Virus record (IMG/VR): IMGVR_UViG_3300050190_000122
Location: 1 to 50,300 of that record
Reading direction: 5' to 3' (one strand)
Length of the DNA stretch: 50,300 bases
Origin: a virus
The translations under genes were made by a program, and so were the position numbers. The stretch's first letter is position 1; each line of letters opens with the position of its first letter. Shown one piece after another: positions 40,859 to 48,913 of the stretch. Below the pieces are notes generated by a model. The model worked only from the letters and a program-made list of their open reading frames with translations. It was not told where the DNA came from and did not search any database.

Positions 40859-42212
40859 TCCTCAGCCATGGTGGTATCCTTATAGGGGTTATTGCAGCGT
40901 ATTCGGTAGAATCACGTTCGGTAGATCTGATTGATTCGGAGGTAATGTCCTTTGTATACTTGACCATTTCAGCTACCATCTTCTGAAAGTCCAGCTCTTT
41001 ACGTTTAATATTCTCAGCTGTTGCCCCTTCTCGGCTGGATGTAATCATGGTCACGTTCACTGGCCTTGTCTGTCCGAATCTGTAACATCGCCGTACAGCC
41101 TGAAAGACTTTCTCGAAGCTGTCTGATAGACCTACGAACGCCATGTCTGCACAATGCTGCCAGTTCATACCAAAACCCGCTATAGATGGTTTTGTGACTA
41201 ATACTCTGATCTTTCCGGCGGCAAAGTCGAGCAGAGCTTTTTCCTTATGCGTCGATTTATCGCCACCCTTTACTTCGACCGCATCAGGTATCGCCTTGGA
41301 GAGCATTTTCGATTCTACATTCAGGTCACACCAAACGAGGAATGGTTGATCCGAGGCGTTAACGATTTCGGCACAAGCCGCTACCCGTTCTGCAGCTGTC
41401 TCACGGCGTGCTTTCTGACGCTCAGATAGTGTATTTGCTAGTTCACCCTCGACTTCAATAACATGATCAATGATCGTGAGAGGCGGCAGGATGTAGCCAT
41501 CATCCGAGTACCCAAGGTCTGACGGCTTCTCCAATACAACACCCCACTTTGCTACCCATCTCCAGAACCTGTCTTCTGCATGACCCTTCAATCGCCATTT
41601 CTGTGTATCTCCCCCATCATGGACAAAGTACATGGCCAGCATCTCTGATCTCCCCATGACACCTAAGAACTCAGCATGGTTGCCAATCTCCATGTAATCG
41701 TTCGGTGCGGGAGTCGCGGTGCACGCGAGTCGATAGGGTGTAAATGCAAAGGACTCAATTAGATCTGTCCTTATCTTGCCTGTGAATGATTTGAGGATTG
41801 ATGATTCGTCCAGGACGATGCCGTCAAATAGCATCGGCTCAAAGTGGTGGAGCATTTCATAATTTGCGATATTGAGTCCAGGACGAACGTCATCCTGACT
41901 TCGGCACATTGTTATCTCATATCCCATTACCGCTCCCTCGCGGATTGTTTGAGTTGCTACAGCGAGTGGCGCCAGAAGTAGAACGTCTCCACCTGATGAT
42001 TGGTGTACTTTCATCGCCCATTCGATTTGAATCCGCGTCTTTCCAAGACCGGTCCCGGCGAACACCGCTGCTCGGCCACGTCTTAACGCCCAGCGAACAA
42101 TGTCCTTTTGGAAATTGAATAAACTTTCGTGGAGTGTTTCACGGTTAATCAAAAAGCCTGATGGCGGTGTTGTCATTCGTTTATGATCTATGAAAAAATC
42201 GTACTCTTGCAT
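40839..42212 (-). CDS. phage DEAD-like helicase coupled to the methyltransferase, 457 aa
   Basis: Superfamily 2 ATPase: GTGLGKT (Walker A, about residue 54-60), IVLDESSILKS (motif II, DES), TATPAPNDYM as motif III, and FGQTRPVNVTMI at motif VI. It is the same short SNF2-like class as the gene at 35607 but clearly different in sequence. Many phages of Firmicutes carry this helicase fused or coupled to a methyltransferase. It overlaps the methyltransferase gene by 20 bases. The ATG has GAGGAG upstream. Role: remodelling DNA, perhaps with the methyltransferase. Confidence 0.85.
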   Translation of the reverse strand: MQEYDFFIDHKRMTTPPSGFLINRETLHESLFNFQKDIVRWALRRGRAAVFAGTGLGKTRIQIEWAMKVHQSSGGDVLLLAPLAVATQTIREGAVMGYEITMCRSQDDVRPGLNIANYEMLHHFEPMLFDGIVLDESSILKSFTGKIRTDLIESFAFTPYRLACTATPAPNDYMEIGNHAEFLGVMGRSEMLAMYFVHDGGDTQKWRLKGHAEDRFWRWVAKWGVVLEKPSDLGYSDDGYILPPLTIIDHVIEVEGELANTLSERQKARRETAAERVAACAEIVNASDQPFLVWCDLNVESKMLSKAIPDAVEVKGGDKSTHKEKALLDFAAGKIRVLVTKPSIAGFGMNWQHCADMAFVGLSDSFEKVFQAVRRCYRFGQTRPVNVTMITSSREGATAENIKRKELDFQKMVAEMVKYTKDITSESIRSTERDSTEYAAITPIRIPPWLRSETLAS

Positions 42213-42218
42213 ACATCG

Positions 42219-42656
42219 TCACTCCTCAAGGTCGATAGTTGGTAGTCCAATAAGTAACTCTGCTTGATGTGCTGGTATAAATAACTCGACTCCCCCGCTT
42301 TGACCATGCTTTGTATATCTGATAATCAGGGATGCGCCCTCGATTTTAATGTTGTGGTTCCAAAATCCGCTCTTATCAAGCGAGTGGTTAAACTTATTAA
42401 AGATGTCGTAATCCACGTATGCCGACCGGCCATTGAAACTCACGATCACTGGGTGGCCCATGACCATTTGAGTCCTTTCAAGCTTCTGTTCAAGTGCTCT
42501 TAGTTTTAGATCTACAGCGTGGTAGATACTATAATTTCCATACCCTTTAATCTCTGCCACCAATTTCTCTCGTTGCGTCTTGATAATTGCATTGGCGGCG
42601 TCTTTAGATTTCTTTATTCTTTTTAGCTCCTCGTCCTCCAGCTTTCTTAGGAACAT
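42219..42656 (-). CDS. hypothetical phage protein, 145 aa
   Basis: An N-terminal coiled-coil (LEDEELKRIKKSKDAANAI, residues 6-60) is followed by a beta-rich domain (about 65-145) with HPVIVSFNGRSAYVDYD and GGVELFIPAHQAELLIG. It overlaps the clamp-like gene by 10 bases and precedes the helicase, so it belongs to the replication module. No family recognised. Confidence 0.6.
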   Translation of the reverse strand: MFLRKLEDEELKRIKKSKDAANAIIKTQREKLVAEIKGYGNYSIYHAVDLKLRALEQKLERTQMVMGHPVIVSFNGRSAYVDYDIFNKFNHSLDKSGFWNHNIKIEGASLIIRYTKHGQSGGVELFIPAHQAELLIGLPTIDLEE

Positions 42657-43321
42657 CCGTCGCTCGCCTCTGCTTTCGTTCGTATCGGTAAGATCAGGAC
42701 GTCGATTCCATTGTCCTCGTCGCTGAAGACGATTGAGTCACAATTATGCCTAAGCTTTATAACTATGCTGGATGATCTGGCACTCTTGAAAACATCTAAA
42801 GCATGGTACATGTAATCAGCATTGAAGGACCATGTCTCATTCTGGTCTTTCGCCAGTTCGCCAATGAATGCATTTAGCTCAACACCCTGCTCCGATAACT
42901 TCAAAAAAGCATTTCCCTCGGTTAGAACAAGATTCATAATCCTGTTGGGTGTCTTAAGCTCTTTTACAACCATCTGGATTATTTTCGCGCATTGGGTAGC
43001 CACCTCTATTTGAGCAAAGGATTCAAGTGTGATTCGGTTCTCTTGATTCCAGTTAAGTAGATTGTTCACGGCTTCTTCATTCGGGTAAGTGCCTTCTATC
43101 TCAGCGCCGGTAATGGCATGCAAGGTGCAGGGCTCTGAGAATGGAGAAACATCTTTGACCCGGAGAAGAATGCACGTGTCACATACACAGGCGGACCCAT
43201 CTGCTTGATATCGGATCCCTTGGAATATGGTCTTATTCTCTTTTTTACCCGCCGCAAAGAACTTAGCATGCTTGGTCAAAAGTTCTTGCAGCTGTCTTTT
43301 TTGGAATTGATTAATACTCAT
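42647..43321 (-). CDS. DNA sliding-clamp-like (DnaN-like) protein, 224 aa
   Basis: A 224-residue protein with a beta-clamp look: the C-terminal unit has WSFNADYMYHALDVFKSARS, then VIKLRHNCDSIVFSD and a final VLILPIRT, the pattern of domain III of DnaN (FNxxYLxDAL ... YLIMPVR). It is shorter than the 360-380 residues of DnaN, about two domains. It may form a clamp, or act on the host clamp. It lies in the replication module. Alternative: an unrelated beta-rich protein; the C-terminal match is the main support. Confidence 0.6.
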   Translation of the reverse strand: MSINQFQKRQLQELLTKHAKFFAAGKKENKTIFQGIRYQADGSACVCDTCILLRVKDVSPFSEPCTLHAITGAEIEGTYPNEEAVNNLLNWNQENRITLESFAQIEVATQCAKIIQMVVKELKTPNRIMNLVLTEGNAFLKLSEQGVELNAFIGELAKDQNETWSFNADYMYHALDVFKSARSSSIVIKLRHNCDSIVFSDEDNGIDVLILPIRTKAEASDGCS

Positions 43322-43628
43322 TGGTATCGCCGCCTTGCGCTTTATTCATGGCCCCTGTTACCTCACAGTAAAGGAGCTCATCACCTTCTAGCCATTTATC
43401 TTTAAAACTTTCTAAGTAAGAGGCAACGTTTTCCATTACTTTGTACATATCGGGAGCAGCCGCAATAAGTTTCATATTGGCTTCTGCCTCCACTCCATCA
43501 AAGGTATGCTTGACTAGGAACAGTCCTCGATCATTAGGAAGAATCTGTCTAACATATAGCCCTTTAAGCTGATTACTAGGTATCCTGACTACTTCCCACG
43601 TTCCCGGTGTAATTTCAGGCTCGGTCAT
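43311..43628 (-). CDS. hypothetical phage protein, 104 aa
   Basis: ATG 43628 is chosen because GAGGGAGAAGAA lies directly upstream; starts further upstream are inside the methyltransferase gene. The product begins MTEPEITPGTWEVV and has EAEANMKLIAAAPDMYKVMEN, a conserved segment in many phage proteins of unknown function, followed by a helix. It overlaps the clamp-like gene by 11 bases. Confidence 0.7.
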   Translation of the reverse strand: MTEPEITPGTWEVVRIPSNQLKGLYVRQILPNDRGLFLVKHTFDGVEAEANMKLIAAAPDMYKVMENVASYLESFKDKWLEGDELLYCEVTGAMNKAQGGDTNEY

Positions 43629-43647
43629 TTCTTCTCCCTCAATTCTT

Positions 43648-45213
43648 CTATAAATTGACAGCCTCTCTGTCTTGGCCGGTACATAACTCGGGTAAATTGG
43701 ATCGTAGAAGATGTTCCGAAAATGGTGGAGGAACGGCATTACCACATTTTGCAACCTGCATGGACTTGGAAAGCTTTTTCCCAGTGCTATCATGATCGAT
43801 AATATAGTCTGACGGGAATCCATTGGCATTAAACAACTCCCTTGGCGTTAACATCCTGAGCCCAATGTCACTAATGAAATACTTTTCTCCGCCAATCTCA
43901 ATTATTAGGAGTTCATCCTCGCCGATATTGTAATCACAATACTCATTCAACATAGCTCGGACTTTTGGCCAATGCCCCAATCCTTGGGTATTGTTCGTTT
44001 TTCTCAAATAAGTTTTTACTACCCCAAATTGACCAATGCTTGCGGTTATTGTTTGCAATGGAGTATTAACCATCTGACCCTTATTGTCACCTTTGAATTT
44101 AACGATATGAACGACGCTAAGCCCACTTCGATCCTTACTGGTAATAGTGTGTAGTGGATCTGTTATCTCCTGGCCGATGCCTTGACCGTAATACTTAATT
44201 AAAGATGCAGATACTAACGCGTGTCTTGGCGATGCGTCGATCGTTAAGATAGGTTTATCAACCGTTTGTCCTCTTGCTTCAGGACTGTCGTGATATTGCA
44301 AGAGAGTTGGGGCAACTAGGAAGTTATGATCCCTTTGTGTAATTGTTGGTAATGGACTATCAATCGATCGACCTGACCCAGTGTAATACCCGCCGTACGC
44401 TTGCATAATGAAAGGCTTAGGATTCTTTAAGAAAAACTTATCTATCCCCTTGGCTATTCGCTTCATTGTGTTGTCAGCCAGAGGCCGAACGGCTTTAAGT
44501 CTATACTTTCTTTTGATCTCCCCTGCGGTTTCAAAAATAGACGGACTAGGTAATTCAAAGTCAATGACATCGGCTGCGGTAATCCAAGGTTTTAGTTTTC
44601 CAGACTCAACCTCTGCGCTCTTAGGATCTCCATGAGTTGGTTTTGGCCAAACGATTGGTTGACCGTCACATCTCGCAATCATAAACAGGCGCTTACGTGT
44701 TGTTGGTGCTCCGTAGTCACAGGCCCTTAGTTCTCGCCAATCAACTTTGTACCCTTGATATTTGAAAGCATTTATGAAAGTTCGGAATGTCCTGCCTTTT
44801 TGCTTAGGATCCGGAAGACTATCTTTGGTCAATGGTCCCCAGTCTTGGAATTCCTCAACGTTTTCGAGCATTATTACCCTCGGTCTTACTGTAGCAGCCC
44901 ACTTTATTCCTAGCCATGCAAGACCTCGAATGCCTTTATCCTTTGGCTTACCACCCCTGGCCTTACTATGATGTTTGCAGTCTGGGCTCAGCCAAAGTAA
45001 AGCAACTGGATGTCCCTTTGTGGCCTCCCTTGGATCCACTTCCCATACGGACTCACAATAGTGCTTCGTATTAGGATGATTCACCTCGTGCATGGCGATG
45101 GCTGCAGGATCATGGTTAATCGCTATATCTACGCTTCGTCCGATTGCCAGGGAGATACCCGTTGAGGCACCTCCACCGCCAGCAAAAGAATCAACAATGA
45201 TCTCTCTACCCAT
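43648..45213 (-). CDS. DNA (cytosine-5) methyltransferase, 521 aa
   Basis: C5-cytosine methyltransferase with DSFAGGGGAS (motif I, about residues 8-17), LSPDCKHHS with catalytic Cys79 (motif IV), LENVEEF (motif VI, 116-122), APTTRKRLFMIA (motif VIII) and a C-terminal FNANGFPSDY and GNAVPPPF (motifs IX-X). The region between VIII and IX, about 240-460, is long and has repeated TI-T-R/S-D/K units, probably recognising DNA. ATG 45213 overlaps the preceding gene and begins just before motif I; longer starts have no conserved sequence. No nuclease partner, so it is an orphan phage enzyme that shields phage DNA. Confidence 0.92.
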   Translation of the reverse strand: MGREIIVDSFAGGGGASTGISLAIGRSVDIAINHDPAAIAMHEVNHPNTKHYCESVWEVDPREATKGHPVALLWLSPDCKHHSKARGGKPKDKGIRGLAWLGIKWAATVRPRVIMLENVEEFQDWGPLTKDSLPDPKQKGRTFRTFINAFKYQGYKVDWRELRACDYGAPTTRKRLFMIARCDGQPIVWPKPTHGDPKSAEVESGKLKPWITAADVIDFELPSPSIFETAGEIKRKYRLKAVRPLADNTMKRIAKGIDKFFLKNPKPFIMQAYGGYYTGSGRSIDSPLPTITQRDHNFLVAPTLLQYHDSPEARGQTVDKPILTIDASPRHALVSASLIKYYGQGIGQEITDPLHTITSKDRSGLSVVHIVKFKGDNKGQMVNTPLQTITASIGQFGVVKTYLRKTNNTQGLGHWPKVRAMLNEYCDYNIGEDELLIIEIGGEKYFISDIGLRMLTPRELFNANGFPSDYIIDHDSTGKKLSKSMQVAKCGNAVPPPFSEHLLRSNLPELCTGQDREAVNL

Positions 45214-45376
45214 TTTGGCCAACTTCAATTTCCAATTCTGCGGGGTGCTCCGGACATCCGTATTTAGGACATAACAGGCAATCTTCTCCGGAAAGACCGA
45301 ACCCGGCGCAGTCATTGCACTTGCAACCGCGTTTATCGCATTCCTCCAAAACAACGTCACGGCAGTCTTTACTCAT
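45206..45376 (-). CDS. small Cys-rich protein, 56 aa
   Basis: A 56-residue protein with eight Cys in a 34-residue stretch (CDKRGCKCNDCAGFGLSGED, CLLCPKYGC), likely binding one or two zinc ions. ATG 45376 overlaps the stop of the upstream gene, and its own stop overlaps the methyltransferase start by eight bases, so translation is probably coupled. In-frame ATG codons a few bases upstream are possible alternatives. Function unknown. Confidence 0.65.
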   Translation of the reverse strand: MSKDCRDVVLEECDKRGCKCNDCAGFGLSGEDCLLCPKYGCPEHPAELEIEVGQNG

Positions 45377-45626
45377 CTTCATCATCCATATTGGCCTCGT
45401 ATTCCTCGCCACTGATCGGCGTGATCCACTCGACTTTCTTTTTCAGCATCTTCGCCATAGTGTGCCTATTCTCTTCATGCATTTCGGCATACTGCTTGGA
45501 CGTTATAGCCTTTTTGCAACCACCTATTTTAAGTCTGAGATAAGCTTCATCATTGTTTCCTTCACCGTCATGAGCCAGTCCGGCTTCGGCTGAAATACGA
45601 TAAGGGAATTTCAAGTCATAATACAT
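45369..45626 (-). CDS. hypothetical phage protein, 85 aa
   Basis: An 85-residue acidic protein with KFPYRISAEAGLAHDGEGN and an ending with DDEDE. It overlaps the next gene by eight bases. GGGGGTGTTCTT precedes the ATG. Seen in a series of small early genes; function unknown. Confidence 0.65.
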   Translation of the reverse strand: MYYDLKFPYRISAEAGLAHDGEGNNDEAYLRLKIGGCKKAITSKQYAEMHEENRHTMAKMLKKKVEWITPISGEEYEANMDDEDE

Positions 45627-45653
45627 AAGAACACCCCCAATCTTTTTTTTTCG

Positions 45654-45953
45654 CTAATAATCAGAAGGTAATGACGATTGATCCAACAATGCTTTAGATA
45701 ATTTAAAAGGGCTTACAGTTAAGTCTGATTCAACATAAATTGGCTTTGCCTTCTTTGTAATAGGATCAATTAGCATCAGCCAGGTTGCGTTAACATCTGC
45801 CGGTTTGAAAAGTCCATTTGGATCAGGTTGTGGCAGCGTGGCATATCCTGCCTGTGAATTACTGGCTGCAATGTATTGAGGATTGGTGTACTCGGTACCA
45901 TATGGTAGGCCGTAGCCCATCGCCTGTCCCAGATAGACGAATTTACCTGTCAT
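45654..45953 (-). CDS. hypothetical phage protein, 99 aa
   Basis: A 99-residue protein rich in Gly, Tyr, Pro in its first half (GYGLPYGTEYTNPQYI) and with KKAKPIYVESDLTVSPF later. The best ribosome binding site upstream, GAGGAGG, lies inside the preceding gene about 21 bases away and points first to a three-codon frame, so initiation here may be re-initiation. Function unknown. Confidence 0.6.
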   Translation of the reverse strand: MTGKFVYLGQAMGYGLPYGTEYTNPQYIAASNSQAGYATLPQPDPNGLFKPADVNATWLMLIDPITKKAKPIYVESDLTVSPFKLSKALLDQSSLPSDY

Positions 45954-45960
45954 ATCATAA

Positions 45961-46101
45961 TTAGATTCTCATGGATCCTCCTCTGAAAATAACCGATACT
46001 AAATGGCGCTTCCTTCGCTGTTCCTTCATTCGACGTTGGTAATCAACAATAACCCGACTGATACGATTGGACTTAAGTAAAATCCGGCGGAGATGTTTCA
46101 T
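45961..46101 (-). CDS. short very basic phage protein, 46 aa
   Basis: A 46-codon gene with GAAAGGAAG and nine-base spacer before ATG 46101. The product is about one-third Arg and Lys (RILLKSNRISRVIVDYQRRM), helical, and may bind nucleic acid. It fills a gap between two genes on the same strand. Confidence 0.55.
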   Translation of the reverse strand: MKHLRRILLKSNRISRVIVDYQRRMKEQRRKRHLVSVIFRGGSMRI

Positions 46102-46106
46102 CGGTT

Positions 46107-46316
46107 TCAACTTCCTTTCTCAGCAATTGGATAATCAAACTCTTGCCTCTTATACCAGCGCCACGGCGCGATCGCCAGCATGAACTCAAACTCAATCCTC
46201 TGGTCCTTTAGGTAATGCACTGTCCGGATGTCGATGATCTCTGTGGTAGTGCTGGCGAATCCAACTTTGTCGTTAAGCTCTACGTCACACATGGCCTTAA
46301 ATGATGCAAATTGCAT
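46107..46316 (-). CDS. hypothetical phage protein, 69 aa
   Basis: A 69-residue protein with EFEFMLAIAPWRWYKRQ; TTAAGGAG precedes the ATG. No family recognised. It lies in the early gene cluster and follows the 58-residue gene by 16 bp. Confidence 0.6.
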   Translation of the reverse strand: MQFASFKAMCDVELNDKVGFASTTTEIIDIRTVHYLKDQRIEFEFMLAIAPWRWYKRQEFDYPIAEKGS

Positions 46317-46332
46317 GTTATTACTCCTTAAT

Positions 46333-46509
46333 TTACCTGCTCAAAAGCCTAAAACTAATCTCTGCCACTTGGATCACTCCGGCCATGCTGGTCATTCTCC
46401 CAAATCCAATTCCGTTGACTCGAATATCTGTGGTGGTTAGATCCATGACCTCAGCGAATTGGGCGTTGGTTAATGGGCCTACGCTTGATTCAAGGATGTT
46501 TCTGAGCAT
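46333..46509 (-). CDS. short hypothetical phage protein, 58 aa
   Basis: A 58-codon gene with AAAGGAGG at good distance before ATG 46509. The product begins MLRNILESSVGPLTNAQFAE, then a turn and a second helix; it may be a small helix-turn-helix-like regulator. Only just below common gene-length limits. Confidence 0.65.
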   Translation of the reverse strand: MLRNILESSVGPLTNAQFAEVMDLTTTDIRVNGIGFGRMTSMAGVIQVAEISFRLLSR

Positions 46510-46555
46510 TTGGGGTTGCCTCCTTTAAGATATTTACAGGGTTTCCCTCTTTCAC

Positions 46556-46590
46556 TGTCGAAATGGTAGTTGGTAGACTGTTTTTCGACA
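46556..46590 (+). promoter_or_regulatory. 8-bp inverted repeat before the plus-strand early gene
   Basis: TGTCGAAA (46556-46563) and TTTCGACA (46583-46590) are exact inverted repeats just upstream of the ribosome binding site of the 53-residue gene. It may be an operator or an RNA hairpin that overlaps its translation start region. Confidence 0.45.
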
Positions 46591-46605
46591 AAGGAGGTGA
46601 ACTAT

Positions 46606-46767
46606 ATGCCTAAAAAATTGCCTTGGTATTCCATAAAGCGTTCTATACATCACAACAACACCAAATGTGACACCGGAAACAACATTGAAGCAGAAAACCT
46701 AAGGCAAGGTACAGGCGGGAATCCACTTTGTAAAGATTGCGCCGAGTTAAACGCAGCTGGGAAATAA
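46606..46767 (+). CDS. small phage protein on the opposite strand, 53 aa
   Basis: AAAGGAGGTG precedes ATG 46606. The product begins MPKKLPWYSIKRSIHHNNTK, with a Cys-x22-Cys-x2-Cys set (CDTGNN, then CKDC) that can bind zinc. It is the only convincing plus-strand gene within the minus-strand part of the phage, so it has its own promoter and may be active in the lysogen. The short sequence pattern HHNNTKC with GTGG and CKDCAELNAAGK appears conserved, but no function is known. Confidence 0.7.
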   Translation: MPKKLPWYSIKRSIHHNNTKCDTGNNIEAENLRQGTGGNPLCKDCAELNAAGK

Positions 46768-47055
46768 TCATTTGTGGTAAAATGTCATTTCCCAATCAGG
46801 GCCTGTTGGTTCACCGTCAATGATGGTCCATAGGCGCCTGAGGTTTGAGGGTTTTAAATCATTTTGCAGTGCGATTGCAAGTGCTTTGAAGCCCTCTTCT
46901 CTGTGCCCGTGAAATCGTACAGTAGGTTCGGGATAGCAATGCTCTATACCACCCTCGCATGATTCATAAGTTTCAATTCCACCCTCAACAAGAATTTCAA
47001 CCTCGTGTTTGATTCCCTTGTCGAGCGGTGGAGAATATTCTGTGGCATTATTCAT
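46768..47055 (-). CDS. hypothetical conserved phage protein, 95 aa
   Basis: A 95-residue protein with GGIETYESCEGGIEHCYPEP, then TVRFHGHREEG, a pattern that recurs in phage proteins of unknown role. AAGGAGG precedes the ATG. It is convergent with the plus-strand 53-residue gene and their stop codons adjoin. It overlaps its upstream neighbour by eight bases. Confidence 0.7.
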   Translation of the reverse strand: MNNATEYSPPLDKGIKHEVEILVEGGIETYESCEGGIEHCYPEPTVRFHGHREEGFKALAIALQNDLKPSNLRRLWTIIDGEPTGPDWEMTFYHK

Positions 47056-47257
47056 GTTTTACCTCCTTAACTAACTCGGTTTTGTGTGCGGCCTCAGACC
47101 TGTAGAGTTCTAATTCCTCCACAAGCTCCCGAACGTCTGGTGTTCGGTTATTCACAAACCCTTTAATGACTGTCGTCTGTACTTGATCTTGTTCCTCGAG
47201 TATGGCCACTCTTTTTTCAAGGGTTGATACGCGTTGCTCTAGGTTTTGATTCTCCAT
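47048..47257 (-). CDS. coiled-coil phage protein, 69 aa
   Basis: A 69-residue protein with an N-terminal leucine-heptad coil (LEQRVSTLEKRVAILEEQDQ, residues 5-24) and a second helix with VRELVEELELYRSEA. GGGAGG precedes the ATG. Probably makes a dimer; role unknown. Confidence 0.65.
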   Translation of the reverse strand: MENQNLEQRVSTLEKRVAILEEQDQVQTTVIKGFVNNRTPDVRELVEELELYRSEAAHKTELVKEVKHE

Positions 47258-47299
47258 GATTTTCCCTCCCTTGTTTAACCCGCTTGTTCCACTTACTGC

Positions 47300-47431
47300 C
47301 TACAGTTTGGCTTGTTCCATTTCATCCGAAAAGTTCTTTAAAAATAAATTTGCGGCTAAATCAATGGCTTGCTGTGGGTTGGGGTGTGGTATGATTTTAA
47401 CAGTGACGGTTAGTTTGGGGTGTTTTTTCAT
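47300..47431 (-). CDS. short hypothetical phage protein, 43 aa
   Basis: A 43-codon gene whose ATG overlaps the stop of the antirepressor-like gene (TAATG) and which has GAGGAG directly upstream. It begins MKKHPKLTVTVKIIPHPNPQ and ends in a helix. Small, but the coupling is typical. Confidence 0.65.
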   Translation of the reverse strand: MKKHPKLTVTVKIIPHPNPQQAIDLAANLFLKNFSDEMEQAKL

Positions 47432-48315
47432 TACTCCTCACCACTAGCAGGAGTCAGTTGGGCATCACTCAAACTCTTCTCTGTCAATTTTTCCAGTGCT
47501 TTCATAACGGTTTCATTCCATCGGATCTGATAATCGCTATGCCCGTTTCTCACAAATGGGAATTCCTCGCCATACTGTTTACCAGCTTCCGTAATGCGCC
47601 AATTCTTCTTTCCCTTTGCGTCCACCTGCTGTTCCTGTAAGCCCTTGGCGAGTAACATCTTATTGGCTTGAGCAGCGTTAACCCCAAGGCGATCACCAAT
47701 TTGGGTTGCGTTTAAGTATCCAATTTCATGCTCAGCAGATGGAAGGCATTTTGCAATCTCTGCTAGGTCAAGGCCGCTGTTCTTCTCCACTGCTCGGATA
47801 CATGCGGCCTGAGCTATGCCAATTTTGATACCTAACTTTTCCGTGAGATATTCCGCTGTATCAAAAGCGTCTTTAATTGCGGGCTTGACGCGGGAGGTTG
47901 TTCGGGGTTTGGTGAGAACGTTTTTTCGTTCCACTTCGATATTGAGAAGTAAATCACGAACAGTGCGGGCTACTAAGCTATCACGGAGTAACATGCCAAT
48001 ACGAAGAATTGCCCGGCGGGGGATGATCGTAAAGGATGAAGAGTTTTTACCAATCACACCCATGTCCTTAAGGGACATCAGTTCATCGCCCTTCAAAACC
48101 TTTAATCCATCAGATTCAAGCTCTTCACGATTGTCTTTGATTAAGGAGTTGACGGCCTCTTTCCCAACCCCGTAATACTCTGCAGATTGTTCTATGCTGA
48201 CATTCAGATCATCCGGTAACATCGTGAGTGCTTTTACTTTGTCGAGTACATCTGTTCGATCAATGACAGATTCGCGTAAGGATTTACTTTCGATTAATGA
48301 GTCGCTTTTCGACAT
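47431..48315 (-). CDS. phage antirepressor / regulator-like protein, 294 aa
   Basis: ATG 48315 has AAAAGGAGG upstream. Residues about 10-125 form a DNA-binding-like module (VSIEQSAEYYGVGKEAVNSL, an HTH, followed by FTIIPRRAILRIGMLLRDS), and the C-terminal part (about 180-280) is a second winged-helix-like unit (YLNATQIGDRLGVNAAQANK, then LLAKGLQEQ). This two-part plan occurs in phage antirepressor-like and Rha-like regulators. It is the second gene of the early operon after the Cro-like gene. The exact family is not certain. Confidence 0.65.
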   Translation of the reverse strand: MSKSDSLIESKSLRESVIDRTDVLDKVKALTMLPDDLNVSIEQSAEYYGVGKEAVNSLIKDNREELESDGLKVLKGDELMSLKDMGVIGKNSSSFTIIPRRAILRIGMLLRDSLVARTVRDLLLNIEVERKNVLTKPRTTSRVKPAIKDAFDTAEYLTEKLGIKIGIAQAACIRAVEKNSGLDLAEIAKCLPSAEHEIGYLNATQIGDRLGVNAAQANKMLLAKGLQEQQVDAKGKKNWRITEAGKQYGEEFPFVRNGHSDYQIRWNETVMKALEKLTEKSLSDAQLTPASGEE

Positions 48316-48381
48316 TTGTAATTTCCTCCTTTTCCTTTCTGGTTTGCCTACTTTTGGGTGGAGTCCGCCCAAAACTTAATT

Positions 48382-48720
48382 TTAATTTCTTACTAACGTT
48401 TCATTGAGAACATCTGATTTGGCTTGATCCAATACAGTAATTACCTGGCCAACGCTCAAACCGGATTCCCTAATGTGTCTGAATAGTGAATCTTTATCAA
48501 AGGGTTCGCTGCTTTCTGGTAGCGAGTTATCAATTCCACGCACTAAAGAATCTATTGTCATGTCAAAGTACTCCGCGACTTTTTGAACTTTATCAACACC
48601 TGGGTTACTTACATCCCACTTATAGATGGCCCCAGGGCCAAGTCCGAGTCCTCTTTCCAGCTTTGGAATAGAACTGTTGTGTTCTTTACAAAGAATTTTG
48701 ATGTTCTCAATCAGAGACAT
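48382..48720 (-). CDS. Cro-like XRE-family repressor, 112 aa
   Basis: The N-terminal HTH domain (about residues 1-65), with SSIPKLERGLGLGPGAIYKW and VDKVQKVAEYFDMTIDSL, matches XRE-type regulators. The C-terminal 45 residues are helical. It is the first gene of the minus-strand early operon from the promoter at 48914-48942. Its HTH is similar to that of the divergent CI-like protein, so both should bind the same TTAG-N8-CTAA sites. Presumed role: turn off repressor transcription and favour lytic growth. Confidence 0.85.
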   Translation of the reverse strand: MSLIENIKILCKEHNSSIPKLERGLGLGPGAIYKWDVSNPGVDKVQKVAEYFDMTIDSLVRGIDNSLPESSEPFDKDSLFRHIRESGLSVGQVITVLDQAKSDVLNETLVRN

Positions 48721-48771
48721 ACTGTTAACCTCCTTTCTTTACATAGACTAGTGGAAAATAACAGCCAAGTA

Positions 48772-48800
48772 TTGACATCAGTTAGAAAATATTCTAAAAT
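48772..48800 (+). promoter_or_regulatory. promoter of the repressor gene
   Basis: TTGACA (48772-48777), 17-bp spacer, TAAAAT (48795-48800), reading right toward the CI-like gene with a leader of about 190 bases. An operator (48782-48797) fills the spacer, so bound repressor would block it. It faces the early promoter at 48914-48942. Confidence 0.7.
48782..48797. promoter_or_regulatory. operator 1, TTAGAAAATATTCTAA
   Basis: A 16-bp TTAG-N8-CTAA site with inverted arms TTAGAA/TTCTAA, inside the repressor promoter. Confidence 0.7.
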
Positions 48801-48913
48801 TGAGCGTAGGAAATAAAACCTCATAAAAGTCGCCCCACAACGATTTTTCAATTGGGTCTTCATGGCTCTTGGTTTTTTGTTGCTTTCTTTCCGGTTACTA
48901 AGCTGTTAATACG

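Noticed and set aside
43629-43829. 67-residue N-terminal extension of the 104-residue phage protein
   Set aside because: It lies inside the C5 methyltransferase gene in another frame; GAGGGAG marks ATG 43628 as the start.
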